33,796 nt of DNA from Dermatophilaceae bacterium (lineage in GTDB: Bacteria; Actinomycetota; Actinomycetes; Actinomycetales; Dermatophilaceae): contig JACMPC010000019.1 in assembly GCA_014377705.1 (NCBI GenBank), positions 1 through 33,796 on the forward strand, given 5' to 3'. The notes under the pieces were generated by a model, which worked only from the letters and a program-made list of their open reading frames with translations, had not been told where the DNA came from and searched no databases. Shown piece after piece: positions 1 through 6,606 of this stretch. Position 1 is the stretch's first letter. Each line of letters starts with the position of its first letter. A program made the translations under genes and the position numbers.

Positions 1-422
1 CCCGCATCGCGCATGAGATCGACCAGATCGAGCTCGGCCACCGATATCTCTCGCTGCAGGCGCTCAATCTCGGCCTCTAGGTCAGCGCGGACCGTCGCAA
101 GCTCCCTGGTCGTCCACGGCGTCTCGTTCTCGCGCACCCGAAGCCGCTGAGGCCGCGCACTTGCCCTCACCGCGGCCTTGGGTGAGCCAGATCCCTTGGC
201 GGCGGTCCCCGGCTGAGCTGGCTCCTTGGCCGCAGGCTTCCTGACCGCAGGCTTCGCAGCGGTCTTGGCCGCGGTCCCGTTCTTCGCGGCGGACTCGGTC
301 GCGGTCATTCCGGCGGCTCTTGCTCCCTGCGCGCTCGTCTTCGTCGATGCGGTCCTGGCCGAGGCAGCCTTTTGCGTGGGCAGGCCTTTCTTGGTGGCTG
401 AGGTTGCTTTCTTGACAGCCAT
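1..422 (-). CDS. TraR/DksA-family zinc-finger regulator, 3' end cut by window
   Basis: The reading frame opens with ATG at 422, six bases after a GGAAGG ribosome-binding site, and runs off the left edge after about 140 codons. Residues 1-95 are a Lys/Ala/Thr/Pro-rich tail with AAK-type repeats. Residues about 97-140 (RENETPWT, then two helices ending LVDLMRDAG) match the start of the TraR/DksA-like proteins often found downstream of divIVA in Actinobacteria. The C4 zinc finger expected in the C-terminal part lies outside the window, so metal binding cannot be checked. Family members bind RNA polymerase near the secondary channel, but the role of this actinobacterial group is less clear. Family call is fairly sure, function uncertain. 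Confidence 0.7.
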   Translation of the reverse strand, partial: MAVKKATSATKKGLPTQKAASARTASTKTSAQGARAAGMTATESAAKNGTAAKTAAKPAVRKPAAKEPAQPGTAAKGSGSPKAAVRASARPQRLRVRENETPWTTRELATVRADLEAEIERLQREISVAELDLVDLMRDA

Positions 423-479
423 GATCCGCCTTCCATGATGGCACTTCGTCGTCCCCAACGAACACGGACATGTCGCGTG

Positions 480-508
480 AGGATACGGCCATCTGGCGCG
501 GTACTCAA
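480..508 (-). promoter_or_regulatory. candidate promoter of the TraR/DksA-like gene
   Basis: On the minus strand TTGAGT (503-508) is followed after exactly 17 bases by TATCCT (480-485), about 58 bases before the ATG at 422. Each hexamer matches the housekeeping consensus at four of six positions. This is a reading by eye with no transcript data. Confidence 0.4.
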
Positions 509-641
509 TGGGAAACGCCGCAGTGAAGCCGGCCGGTTGCCCCTACCCCTGCCCGACGAACCGCAGAGCTGGGACCAGACGACCGCAGAGATAAAAGAGG
601 AGCGGGACGCAGACCTTGATGGTCAGCGCCCGCGTCAGGCT

Positions 642-659
642 CCCCAGGCCAACCTGGGG
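642..659 (-). terminator. hairpin downstream of divIVA
   Basis: CCCCAGG and CCTGGGG form a perfect 7-bp stem with a 4-base loop, 26 bases beyond the divIVA stop. There is no T-run after it, so it is not a canonical intrinsic terminator. It may slow polymerase or protect the mRNA 3' end. The rest of the 423-685 gap holds only the candidate promoter for the next gene. Confidence 0.4.
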
Positions 660-685
660 TCCGCCTTCGTGCCGGACCGAAAGCC

Positions 686-1645
686 CTACGACTTGTTGCC
701 GCCGTTCAGCTCGTTGTCGCCGATCTGGGCCAGCTCCTGCAGCTGATTCTCGAGGTGGGCCTTCAGACGAGAGCGGTAGTCCCGCTCGAACGTTCTCAGC
801 TCGTCGATCTTCTTCTGCAGCATGCTGCGCTCATGACCGAGCGTCTGAAGCACCTCGGCCCGCTTCTGCTGTGCCTCGGCGACCATCCCGGTGGCACGTT
901 CGCGCGCCTCCGTGATCATCTGCTCATGCCGTGTGGTTGCCTCCGCGATGAGCGAATCGTGCTTGGCCTGAGCGCCATACCGAAGCTCTTCCTGCTTGGC
1001 CTTGGCCTCACCGATGACCTGGTCGTGACGTAGCTGGCCCTCGCCAATGAGGCGTTCGCGCGTCTTCTGGCCCTCGGACACATACTCCTCGTGCAGCTTC
1101 TCCGCCAGAGCGAGCACACCAGCCGCCGAGCCCAGCCCTGTCTTCCCTGTGGTCGAGTCAACCGCGGGTCGCGCTGACTCCTTGGCTGCTTGAGGAACAA
1201 CAGCGGACTTGGCGATCTCGCTCGCGGCCGCCTCTGCTGCCTTTGTCCGCTCAGCGCACTGTGCCTCCGCACGATCAGCATCAGCATTCGCCTTGGCGAT
1301 CCGAGAACCGGAGTCACGCTCCGCCCGGGATCGCTCCGTCGCCAGGGTCTCGGCGCGGTCAGCTTCGGCGTTCGCTTTGGCAATGCGAGCGGCCGCATCC
1401 TTCTCCGCCTGATCAGCACTGGCTCTGGCGGCCGCGATCTTGTCCTTGGCGCCAGAGGGCATGGTTCCCCTGTCTTCCTGGCAGGTCTTGAGCTGTCTGC
1501 TGAGGTCTTCGTTCTCACTGGTGAGACGGCGAAGCTCAACAACAATCTCGTCCAGGAAGTCGTCGACTTCATGCTCGTCGTAGCCACGACGGAACTGAGT
1601 CGCGGTGAAATTCTTGTTGAGGACATCCTCGGGCATGAACGCCAT
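686..1645 (-). CDS. divIVA: DivIVA/Wag31 polar growth scaffold
   Basis: A 319-residue coiled-coil protein. I take the ATG at 1645, which follows AGGTG with a 5-base gap; an in-frame ATG at 1720 would add 25 residues without a good ribosome-binding site. Residues 4-45 hold the DivIVA membrane-curvature domain (FRRGYDEHEVDDFLDEIV). The rest is nearly all coiled coil: RIAKANA-type repeats at about 87-127, a low-complexity hinge about 145-180, eight 11-residue repeats at about 184-271, and a final coil ending near 305. DivIVA binds negatively curved membrane at poles and septa and recruits the cell wall machinery in Actinobacteria. It lies downstream of yggT and sepF, with its own candidate promoter. 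Longer than a minimal DivIVA, with many added repeats. Confidence 0.93.
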   Translation of the reverse strand: MAFMPEDVLNKNFTATQFRRGYDEHEVDDFLDEIVVELRRLTSENEDLSRQLKTCQEDRGTMPSGAKDKIAAARASADQAEKDAAARIAKANAEADRAETLATERSRAERDSGSRIAKANADADRAEAQCAERTKAAEAAASEIAKSAVVPQAAKESARPAVDSTTGKTGLGSAAGVLALAEKLHEEYVSEGQKTRERLIGEGQLRHDQVIGEAKAKQEELRYGAQAKHDSLIAEATTRHEQMITEARERATGMVAEAQQKRAEVLQTLGHERSMLQKKIDELRTFERDYRSRLKAHLENQLQELAQIGDNELNGGNKS

Positions 1646-1684
1646 GTAGTCACCTCGGTCGATTCGTTCGGGGGGCCGCATCAC

Positions 1685-1713
1685 CTTATAGGGGACCGGC
1701 GGCATGTCCGCAA
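1685..1713 (-). promoter_or_regulatory. candidate divIVA promoter
   Basis: On the minus strand TTGCGG (1708-1713), a 17-base spacer and TATAAG (1685-1690) lie about 40 bases before the chosen divIVA start. The -10 matches consensus at five of six positions, the -35 at three. If active, the 5' UTR is about 30 bases and the longer upstream ATG at 1720 would be outside the transcript, which supports the start at 1645. Confidence 0.45.
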
Positions 1714-1782
1714 TGCCCACCTGGCTCGCGGGCCGGCGACGGGTCCGTCAGGTGATCGACCACCTTGTCGTTCAGCCCGATA

Positions 1783-2070
1783 TCACAGCCGGGCGAGCAC
1801 GTTCGAAGCAAAGGAGACAGCCAGGATCAATACGAGAAAGGCCAGGTCCAGACGCATCCCGCCCAGCGACAGCGGCGGGATCAGACGACGGAGGAACTTC
1901 AGCGGCGGCTCGGTAACGGTGTAGACGCCTTCGGCAAAGACGAGGATTGGCCCGCGAGGACGCCACTCCCTGGCCAGGACCTGGATCCAGTCCAGGACCA
2001 GGCGGCAGATCAGGGCAATGAAGAAAAGGTTCAAGACGAATAACAGAACAGAGATCACAATGTCCAGCAT
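1783..2070 (-). CDS. YggT-family membrane protein
   Basis: A 95-residue protein with two hydrophobic segments (about residues 3-28 and 74-93) around a conserved central stretch with RLVLDWIQ and TEPPLKFLRRLIPP, the hallmarks of the YggT family. It is an integral membrane protein of unknown biochemical function. It sits between sepF (48 bases away) and divIVA, the standard actinobacterial position, which suggests a role at the division or growth zone membrane. The family assignment is firm; any activity is not known from the sequence. Confidence 0.88.
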   Translation of the reverse strand: MLDIVISVLLFVLNLFFIALICRLVLDWIQVLAREWRPRGPILVFAEGVYTVTEPPLKFLRRLIPPLSLGGMRLDLAFLVLILAVSFASNVLARL

Positions 2071-2118
2071 GACTGTCCGTGACGACGATCAGGCAGCGGG
2101 GTGGTGATGATGTCCCGA

Positions 2119-2607
2119 TCAGCTCTGGTTGAAGAAGCCACGCGAGGCAGCCTTGGGCGGCTCCACCTCGTTGGCCGTCACCTCGACGTGAGCAGGCGAC
2201 AACAGGAATACCTTGCTCGTGACCCGCTCGATGGAGCCGTGGAGACCGAACACCAGCCCCGCTGCGAAGTCCACCAAGCGCTTGGCGTCCGCGTCATCAA
2301 GATCCGTGAGGTTCATGATCACCGGGGTGCCCTCGCGGAAGCTCTCGCCGATGTTCTTGGCCTCGTTGTAGGTGCGTGGGTGAATCGTCGAGATGCGGTT
2401 CAGCGCGCCCACCTCGACGTCGCGGACCACCCGGGCCATGGGCGTCCTAGCCGGCAGCGGCGTCACAGCAGCGGAATGCTCCTGGCGAGCGGGTGCGTCC
2501 TGACGGGCAGGGGACTCGTCGTAGTCCTCGTAGTCCTCGTAGGCCGCGTCACGCTCGTCTTCCGCCAGCCCGAGATACACCATCGTCTTGCGCAGTGCCC
2601 CAGCCAT
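2119..2607 (-). CDS. sepF: cell division protein SepF
   Basis: A 162-residue protein with the SepF plan: an N-terminal amphipathic membrane-binding helix (MAGALRKTMVYLGLAEDE), an acidic Tyr/Asp-rich linker (about residues 20-50), and the globular SepF core from about residue 55 to 145 (TIHPRTYNEAKNIGESFREG, NLTDLDDADAKRLVDFAAG). I chose ATG 2607 because GAGGAG lies six bases before it; an ATG at 2637 has no ribosome-binding site and would mask the membrane helix. SepF binds the FtsZ C-terminal tail and tethers Z-rings to the membrane, which is essential where ftsA is absent, as here. Lies 99 bases after yggS. Confidence 0.95.
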   Translation of the reverse strand: MAGALRKTMVYLGLAEDERDAAYEDYEDYDESPARQDAPARQEHSAAVTPLPARTPMARVVRDVEVGALNRISTIHPRTYNEAKNIGESFREGTPVIMNLTDLDDADAKRLVDFAAGLVFGLHGSIERVTSKVFLLSPAHVEVTANEVEPPKAASRGFFNQS

Positions 2608-2706
2608 CGCGAGCTCCTCACTAACGTTCTGCGTCATCGGGTTCTGAATGTCATTCTCGGAAGGTCATCGAACTATCCACGCCAGTGGACCCTGCTGTTG
2701 CTAAAA

Positions 2707-3438
2707 CTACCCAAACGGCGGGCGCGAACCGAGGATTGCGCTGCCGACACGCAGGTGTGTCGCGCCGTTTGCGACCGCCGACTCTAGATCGGCGCTCATC
2801 CCGGCTGAGATCCACCCCGCTCCGGGGTGTCCAGCACGCACCCCACCCGCCGCGGTGGCCAGCCGGGCGAAAGCCTCCGCGGGGTCGACCCCCAGCGGCG
2901 CCACCGCCATGAGACCCCGCAGCGTGAGATGGTCCGAAGCGGCAACGCTGTCCGCCAACGCGGCCACGCCCTCGAGCGGTATGCCGCCGCGCCCTCCTGC
3001 AGCCGTGTCTGCGTCCAGGCTCACCTGGACCAGCGCGCCGATCTCACGCCCCCCGGCAGCAGCGGCACGGTCGAGGGCCCGCACCAGCTTCTCCCGGTCG
3101 ATGGAATGGACCGTGTCGACATAGGACGCCAACGAGGCTGCCTTGTTGGACTGCAGCCGCCCGATGAAGTGGACCTGGAGACGCCGACGCACCTCGGGCG
3201 GCAGAGCGGCAATCTTGGCCGACGCCTCCTGATCGCGGTTCTCCCCGATATTGCTCACTCCCAGCTCGCAGAGCGCCTCGACGTCCTGAACGGGGAAGTG
3301 CTTCGTGACCACGATCAGCGTGACGTCGCCGCGCGGTCGTCCCGCTGCCCTGCAGGCGGAGCCGATCCGCTCCTCAACCTGCTGAAGACGTGCGGAGAGC
3401 TCCTCACGGCGGACAGCCGCATCGTAGGCGGGCGTCAT
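2707..3438 (-). CDS. YggS/PLPBP family pyridoxal phosphate homeostasis protein
   Basis: A 243-residue single-domain TIM-barrel PLP carrier. Visible motifs are VVTKHFP with the likely PLP lysine K46, the NIGENRDQEA loop, HFIGRLQSNK, and the phosphate-binding GMSADLESAVANGATHLRVG near the C-terminus. These proteins bind PLP without catalysis and keep B6 and amino acid pools balanced. The ATG at 3438 overlaps the pgeF stop as ATGA, so the two are translationally coupled; the frame stays open further upstream but that stretch is pgeF in another frame. Length is close to the usual 230-250 residues. Its place between ftsZ and sepF is usual in Gram-positive bacteria. Confidence 0.93.
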   Translation of the reverse strand: MTPAYDAAVRREELSARLQQVEERIGSACRAAGRPRGDVTLIVVTKHFPVQDVEALCELGVSNIGENRDQEASAKIAALPPEVRRRLQVHFIGRLQSNKAASLASYVDTVHSIDREKLVRALDRAAAAGGREIGALVQVSLDADTAAGGRGGIPLEGVAALADSVAASDHLTLRGLMAVAPLGVDPAEAFARLATAAGGVRAGHPGAGWISAGMSADLESAVANGATHLRVGSAILGSRPPFG

Positions 3439-4202
3439 ACCGCACCGTCGTTGGCTTCCAGCAACCGGACCACGCCGGCAAAGCGACCCGTCCGGTGCTG
3501 GCGCCGATATGAGAAGAGCTCCCCGGACTCCCGACTGCAGCCCCGAACCCATTGCACCGCAACAGATCTCGCCTGCAACTGGTCGACCACGCCAGCGGCC
3601 ACGTCGATGGACGGCGTCCCCTCCCAGGAGACGGCAGCCGTGACCGCGCTGACCTTGGCGGCCTGGGCCCTCATCTCTTCGGGAACCTCGTAGCAGCGCC
3701 CGCACACCGAGGGACCAACCGCCGCGCTGATCGACCGGGCGCCCAGGTCGGCCATCGCGTCGACCGCGTGCCCGACGACTCCGTGCATCATCCCCGGACG
3801 CCCGGCATGCACCGCAGCGGCCACCCCTGCGATCCGGTCGACCATCAGAACCGGGGTGCAGTCAGCAACCAGGACTGCCACCGCAAGGTTGGTCTGCGTC
3901 GTCACGAGCGCGTCGACCCCGGGGGGTTCGCCCTCCCATGGGCCTTCGACGACGGCGACCTCACTGCCGTGGCACTGGCTCATGAACAGAAGATGATCTC
4001 GCTGCACCCCAAAAGAAGCGGCGACCCGTAGCCGGTTGGACGCGACCGTGGCCGGATCATCGCCCACCTGTCCGCCGAGGTTGAGGCCGGCAAAGTCCCC
4101 CACGCTGGATCCACCACTGCTCGACGTGAACCCCCAGTCGACACCGCAACCACCAAACCCCTGACCTGGATTCTGCTGACGCCAATAAAACACACGGGTC
4201 AC
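3435..4202 (-). CDS. pgeF: PgeF/YfiH family peptidoglycan-editing protein (laccase domain)
   Basis: A 255-residue protein of the multicopper polyphenol oxidase (DUF152) family. The metal-site residues are seen in QCHG (H78), ADCTPVL (C115) and VHAGRPG (H132), with GPSVCGRCYEV and a C-terminal FSYRR. Studied members act on purine nucleosides or remove L-Ser mistakes from UDP-MurNAc precursors, which fits a place beside mur genes; the activity here is inferred. The start is GTG 4202 with only a weak GGA upstream, so the exact start is less certain. It follows the ftsZ hairpin region and is coupled to yggS by a 4-bp overlap. Confidence 0.88.
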   Translation of the reverse strand: MTRVFYWRQQNPGQGFGGCGVDWGFTSSSGGSSVGDFAGLNLGGQVGDDPATVASNRLRVAASFGVQRDHLLFMSQCHGSEVAVVEGPWEGEPPGVDALVTTQTNLAVAVLVADCTPVLMVDRIAGVAAAVHAGRPGMMHGVVGHAVDAMADLGARSISAAVGPSVCGRCYEVPEEMRAQAAKVSAVTAAVSWEGTPSIDVAAGVVDQLQARSVAVQWVRGCSRESGELFSYRRQHRTGRFAGVVRLLEANDGAV

Positions 4203-4228
4203 GCTAGCCGAGTTTCCGGATTAGGCAA

Positions 4229-4269
4229 CGCAAAGGGGCGGCCGACCAGGCAGACCGACCCCCCTTGCG
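4229..4269 (-). terminator. terminator-like hairpin after ftsZ
   Basis: CGCAAAGGGG (4229-4238) and CCCCCTTGCG (4260-4269) form a 10-bp stem with one A-C mismatch and a 21-base loop, 80 bases downstream of the ftsZ stop and 27 bases before the pgeF start. No T-run follows. It probably acts as a partial terminator or mRNA-stabilising stem separating ftsZ from pgeF-yggS. Confidence 0.5.
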
Positions 4270-4270
4270 G

Positions 4271-4315
4271 GTCAGATGTGTCAGATGTGTCACGGGTGCC
4301 AGCTGTGTCAGGTGT
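4271..4315. repeat. five degenerate 9-bp tandem repeats after ftsZ
   Basis: On the plus strand five consecutive 9-mers read GTCAGATGT, GTCAGATGT, GTCACGGGT, GCCAGCTGT and GTCAGGTGT. The first two are identical and the others differ at two or three positions. They fill the space between the ftsZ stop and the hairpin at 4229-4269. Confidence 0.75.
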
Positions 4316-4348
4316 CAATCCTGACAACGACGCACACCAGGGCGAGCG

Positions 4349-5632
4349 TCATTTCAGGAAGTCGGGCACATCCAGGTCGTCATTGTCGTCGAAGGTGACG
4401 GTGCGAGGGGGGCGTGCGACTACCACCGGCCCCACCTGGTGAGAGGCAGGGGGCTGGCTTCCGTTGCCGGACGCCTGAGCGGGTGCAGCACCGTTTGCAG
4501 CTGGCGTGCCCACTGCCGGCGGTGTCTGAGTGGCGAGCGGCACCTGCGCGGGGTGGGCCGGTGGCCTGACCTGCTGAGCGGGCTGAGCCGGGCGCGACTG
4601 CTGCACCGGAGTGGCCGTTGCCGCCGGGCGCGGGGTCGATCCGGCGACCTGACCCAGTGCCCGTTCGTCGCTGCGACGAACCGGACCGCCGCCGTCGAAA
4701 CCCGCGGCGATGACCGTCACCCGCACCTCGTCACCGAGGGCATCGTCGATGACTGTCCCGAAGATGATGTTGGCCTCCGGATGGGCGGCTTCCTGCACCA
4801 GGCGTGCAGCCTCGTTGATCTCGAAGAGGCCGAGGTCTGAGCCACCCTGAATAGACAGCAGCACCCCATGTGCCCCGTCGATGCTCGCCTCGAGCAGCGG
4901 CGAGGAGATCGCCAGCTCGGCGGCCTGGACCGCCCTGTCCTCACCACGCGCCGAGCCGATACCCATGAGGGCCGAGACCGCCCCCTGCATCACAGCCTTG
5001 ACATCCGCAAAGTCCAGGTTGATCAGACCGGGTGTGGTGATCAGGTCGGTGATGCCCTGAACGCCGGACAGCAGGACCTGGTCGGCGCTGCGGAAGGCGT
5101 CGAGCATGCTGACCGCCCGGTCACTGATCGAGAGCAACCGGTCGTTCGGGATGATGATGAGAGTGTCGACCTCCTCGCGAAGACTGGCGATCCCGGTCTC
5201 AGCCTGGTTGGCCCGTCGGCGCCCCTCGAAGGTGAAGGGCCGGGTGACCACACCGATGGTGAGCGCGCCTATCCCCTTGGCGATCTTGGCAATGACGGGT
5301 GCGCCGCCGGTGCCGGTTCCACCGCCCTCGCCCGCCGTCACGAAGACCATGTCGGCGCCCTTGAGCACCTCTTCGATCTCCTCGGAGTGGTCCTCGGCCG
5401 CTTTCTTGCCGACCTCCGGGTCAGCCCCGGCGCCAAGACCCCGGGTCAGCTCACGGCCCACGTCGAGCTTGACGTCAGCGTCACTCATCAAAAGGGCCTG
5501 CGCGTCGGTGTTGATGGCGATGAACTCCACCCCCTTGAGACCGACTTCGATCATCCGGTTGATCGCATTGACGCCGCCTCCGCCAATGCCGACGACCTTG
5601 ATAACGGCTAGGTAGTTCTGCGGTGCTGCCAC
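4349..5632 (-). CDS. ftsZ: cell division GTPase FtsZ
   Basis: A 427-residue tubulin homologue. The GTP-binding domain shows the GIGGGGVNA loop near residue 15, the tubulin signature GEGGGTGTG at 101-109, and the T7 loop NLDFADV at 205-211 that triggers hydrolysis in the neighbouring subunit. Residues about 320-415 are a Pro/Ala/Gln-rich disordered linker, and the last ten residues ([10 protein letters not shown]) are the conserved tail that binds SepF and other partners. I use the GTG at 5632, which gives the usual actinobacterial start (M)[14 protein letters not shown] and lies after AAGGAGAGG; the ATG at 5710 would add 26 atypical residues. Separated from ftsQ by 188 bases with a candidate promoter. 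Confidence 0.97.
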   Translation of the reverse strand: MAAPQNYLAVIKVVGIGGGGVNAINRMIEVGLKGVEFIAINTDAQALLMSDADVKLDVGRELTRGLGAGADPEVGKKAAEDHSEEIEEVLKGADMVFVTAGEGGGTGTGGAPVIAKIAKGIGALTIGVVTRPFTFEGRRRANQAETGIASLREEVDTLIIIPNDRLLSISDRAVSMLDAFRSADQVLLSGVQGITDLITTPGLINLDFADVKAVMQGAVSALMGIGSARGEDRAVQAAELAISSPLLEASIDGAHGVLLSIQGGSDLGLFEINEAARLVQEAAHPEANIIFGTVIDDALGDEVRVTVIAAGFDGGGPVRRSDERALGQVAGSTPRPAATATPVQQSRPAQPAQQVRPPAHPAQVPLATQTPPAVGTPAANGAAPAQASGNGSQPPASHQVGPVVVARPPRTVTFDDNDDLDVPDFLK

Positions 5633-5728
5633 GTCGGTTGGCCTCTCCTTGAATCGGTCCTGCTTGAGTCCGTGGGGGATGGTGCACATCGTAAGCGCTG
5701 TTTCACGCATCGACTAACCTAGATGTGA

Positions 5729-5734
5729 ACTATA
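5729..5734 (-). promoter_or_regulatory. candidate ftsZ promoter -10 element
   Basis: TATAGT on the minus strand, about 97 bases before the ftsZ GTG, lies in an AT-richer island of the otherwise GC-rich ftsQ-ftsZ gap. I found no convincing -35 at 16-18 bases. Actinobacterial ftsZ genes commonly have their own promoters in this gap, so the place is expected, but the exact site is weakly supported. Confidence 0.35.
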
Positions 5735-5820
5735 GGGTTATGGTCAGTCTTACCCTGTCCACGATGACCGTATTGCCTCCGTCCCCCACGATCAACCCTG
5801 GCAGCGGCGTGTCGGGTGCC

Positions 5821-6606
5821 TCATCTGATGACGGGGGTGCGCGGCGCGCTGACATCGATCGTCGCGACGCCCTTCTGCCTTAGCAGGGCCGTCATCACCT
5901 TGACCTTTAGGTCAGGTTCAGACTCCCCTCCCCACACCACCGTGACCCCGCCCAGCTTGAGGGTGACCATGTTCGGGCCCACCACCGTGACCCTCGTGAC
6001 CTTGTCCCGCTGCCCCGCGGACAGCGCCCGGAGAACGGTCATGGCGGCCCGCATGGACTCCAGGCTCGAAGGGTCTTCCACCGTGTCGATCAGCGGCACA
6101 CCGTTGGGCGGTCTGGCCACCGTGGCATAGGCAACTCCCTGAGAATCCACAACCTTCACTTGACCTTGAGGGTTTTTGACCGCCAGCACCGGGACTCTGG
6201 GAATCGCCGCGATGAGAACCGTGCTGGGCCATGAACGACTCACCGTGACCTCGGCCAGCGACGCCGTGAGGATCACCCTCCGGGCGATGGCCAGCGTGTC
6301 GACCTTGGCCAGCGGGGTACCCATGGGGACCGCGGCCCGGCCAACGATACCGGCGACGTCACGCTCTGGTACCCCCTCGACCCGGACCGTCCTGGCCACC
6401 AGGACCGGGCTGACCTCAACCAGCCACACCCCACCTGCAACCACCGCCAGCACCACCGCAATCAGGGCCGACAACAGCCAGGGGCGGCGCCGGACCCGTG
6501 CCGCCCGCGCATCGAACCGCGCCCGCGAGGACGGCAGCCCCGAAGGTCCGCGGGGAGTGGCTCCCCGGACACCGCGACTGTTGTCTGGACCGGCAGGTCG
6601 GCTCAA
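5821..6606 (-). CDS. ftsQ: cell division protein FtsQ (POTRA domain)
   Basis: A 261-residue bitopic membrane protein: a basic, Arg-rich cytoplasmic tail (1-42), one transmembrane helix (about 43-62), then a POTRA domain starting with TVRVEGVPERDVAGIVG (about 73-140) and the FtsQ beta domain with RVPVLAVKN and DSQGVAYA. FtsQ connects FtsL and the septal synthase to the divisome outside the membrane. The start is TTG at 6606, overlapping the murC stop as TTGA, with AGGA six bases upstream. Length is usual for the family. The rare start codon next to a strong overlap suggests low, coupled translation. Confidence 0.92.
   Translation of the reverse strand: MSRPAGPDNSRGVRGATPRGPSGLPSSRARFDARAARVRRRPWLLSALIAVVLAVVAGGVWLVEVSPVLVARTVRVEGVPERDVAGIVGRAAVPMGTPLAKVDTLAIARRVILTASLAEVTVSRSWPSTVLIAAIPRVPVLAVKNPQGQVKVVDSQGVAYATVARPPNGVPLIDTVEDPSSLESMRAAMTVLRALSAGQRDKVTRVTVVGPNMVTLKLGGVTVVWGGESEPDLKVKVMTALLRQKGVATIDVSAPRTPVIR

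Noticed and set aside
226-438. Hydrophobic 70-codon plus-strand frame near the left edge
   Set aside because: It is the antisense of the Lys/Ala repeat tail of the TraR/DksA-like gene, which gives artificial Ala/Val/Phe-rich peptides.
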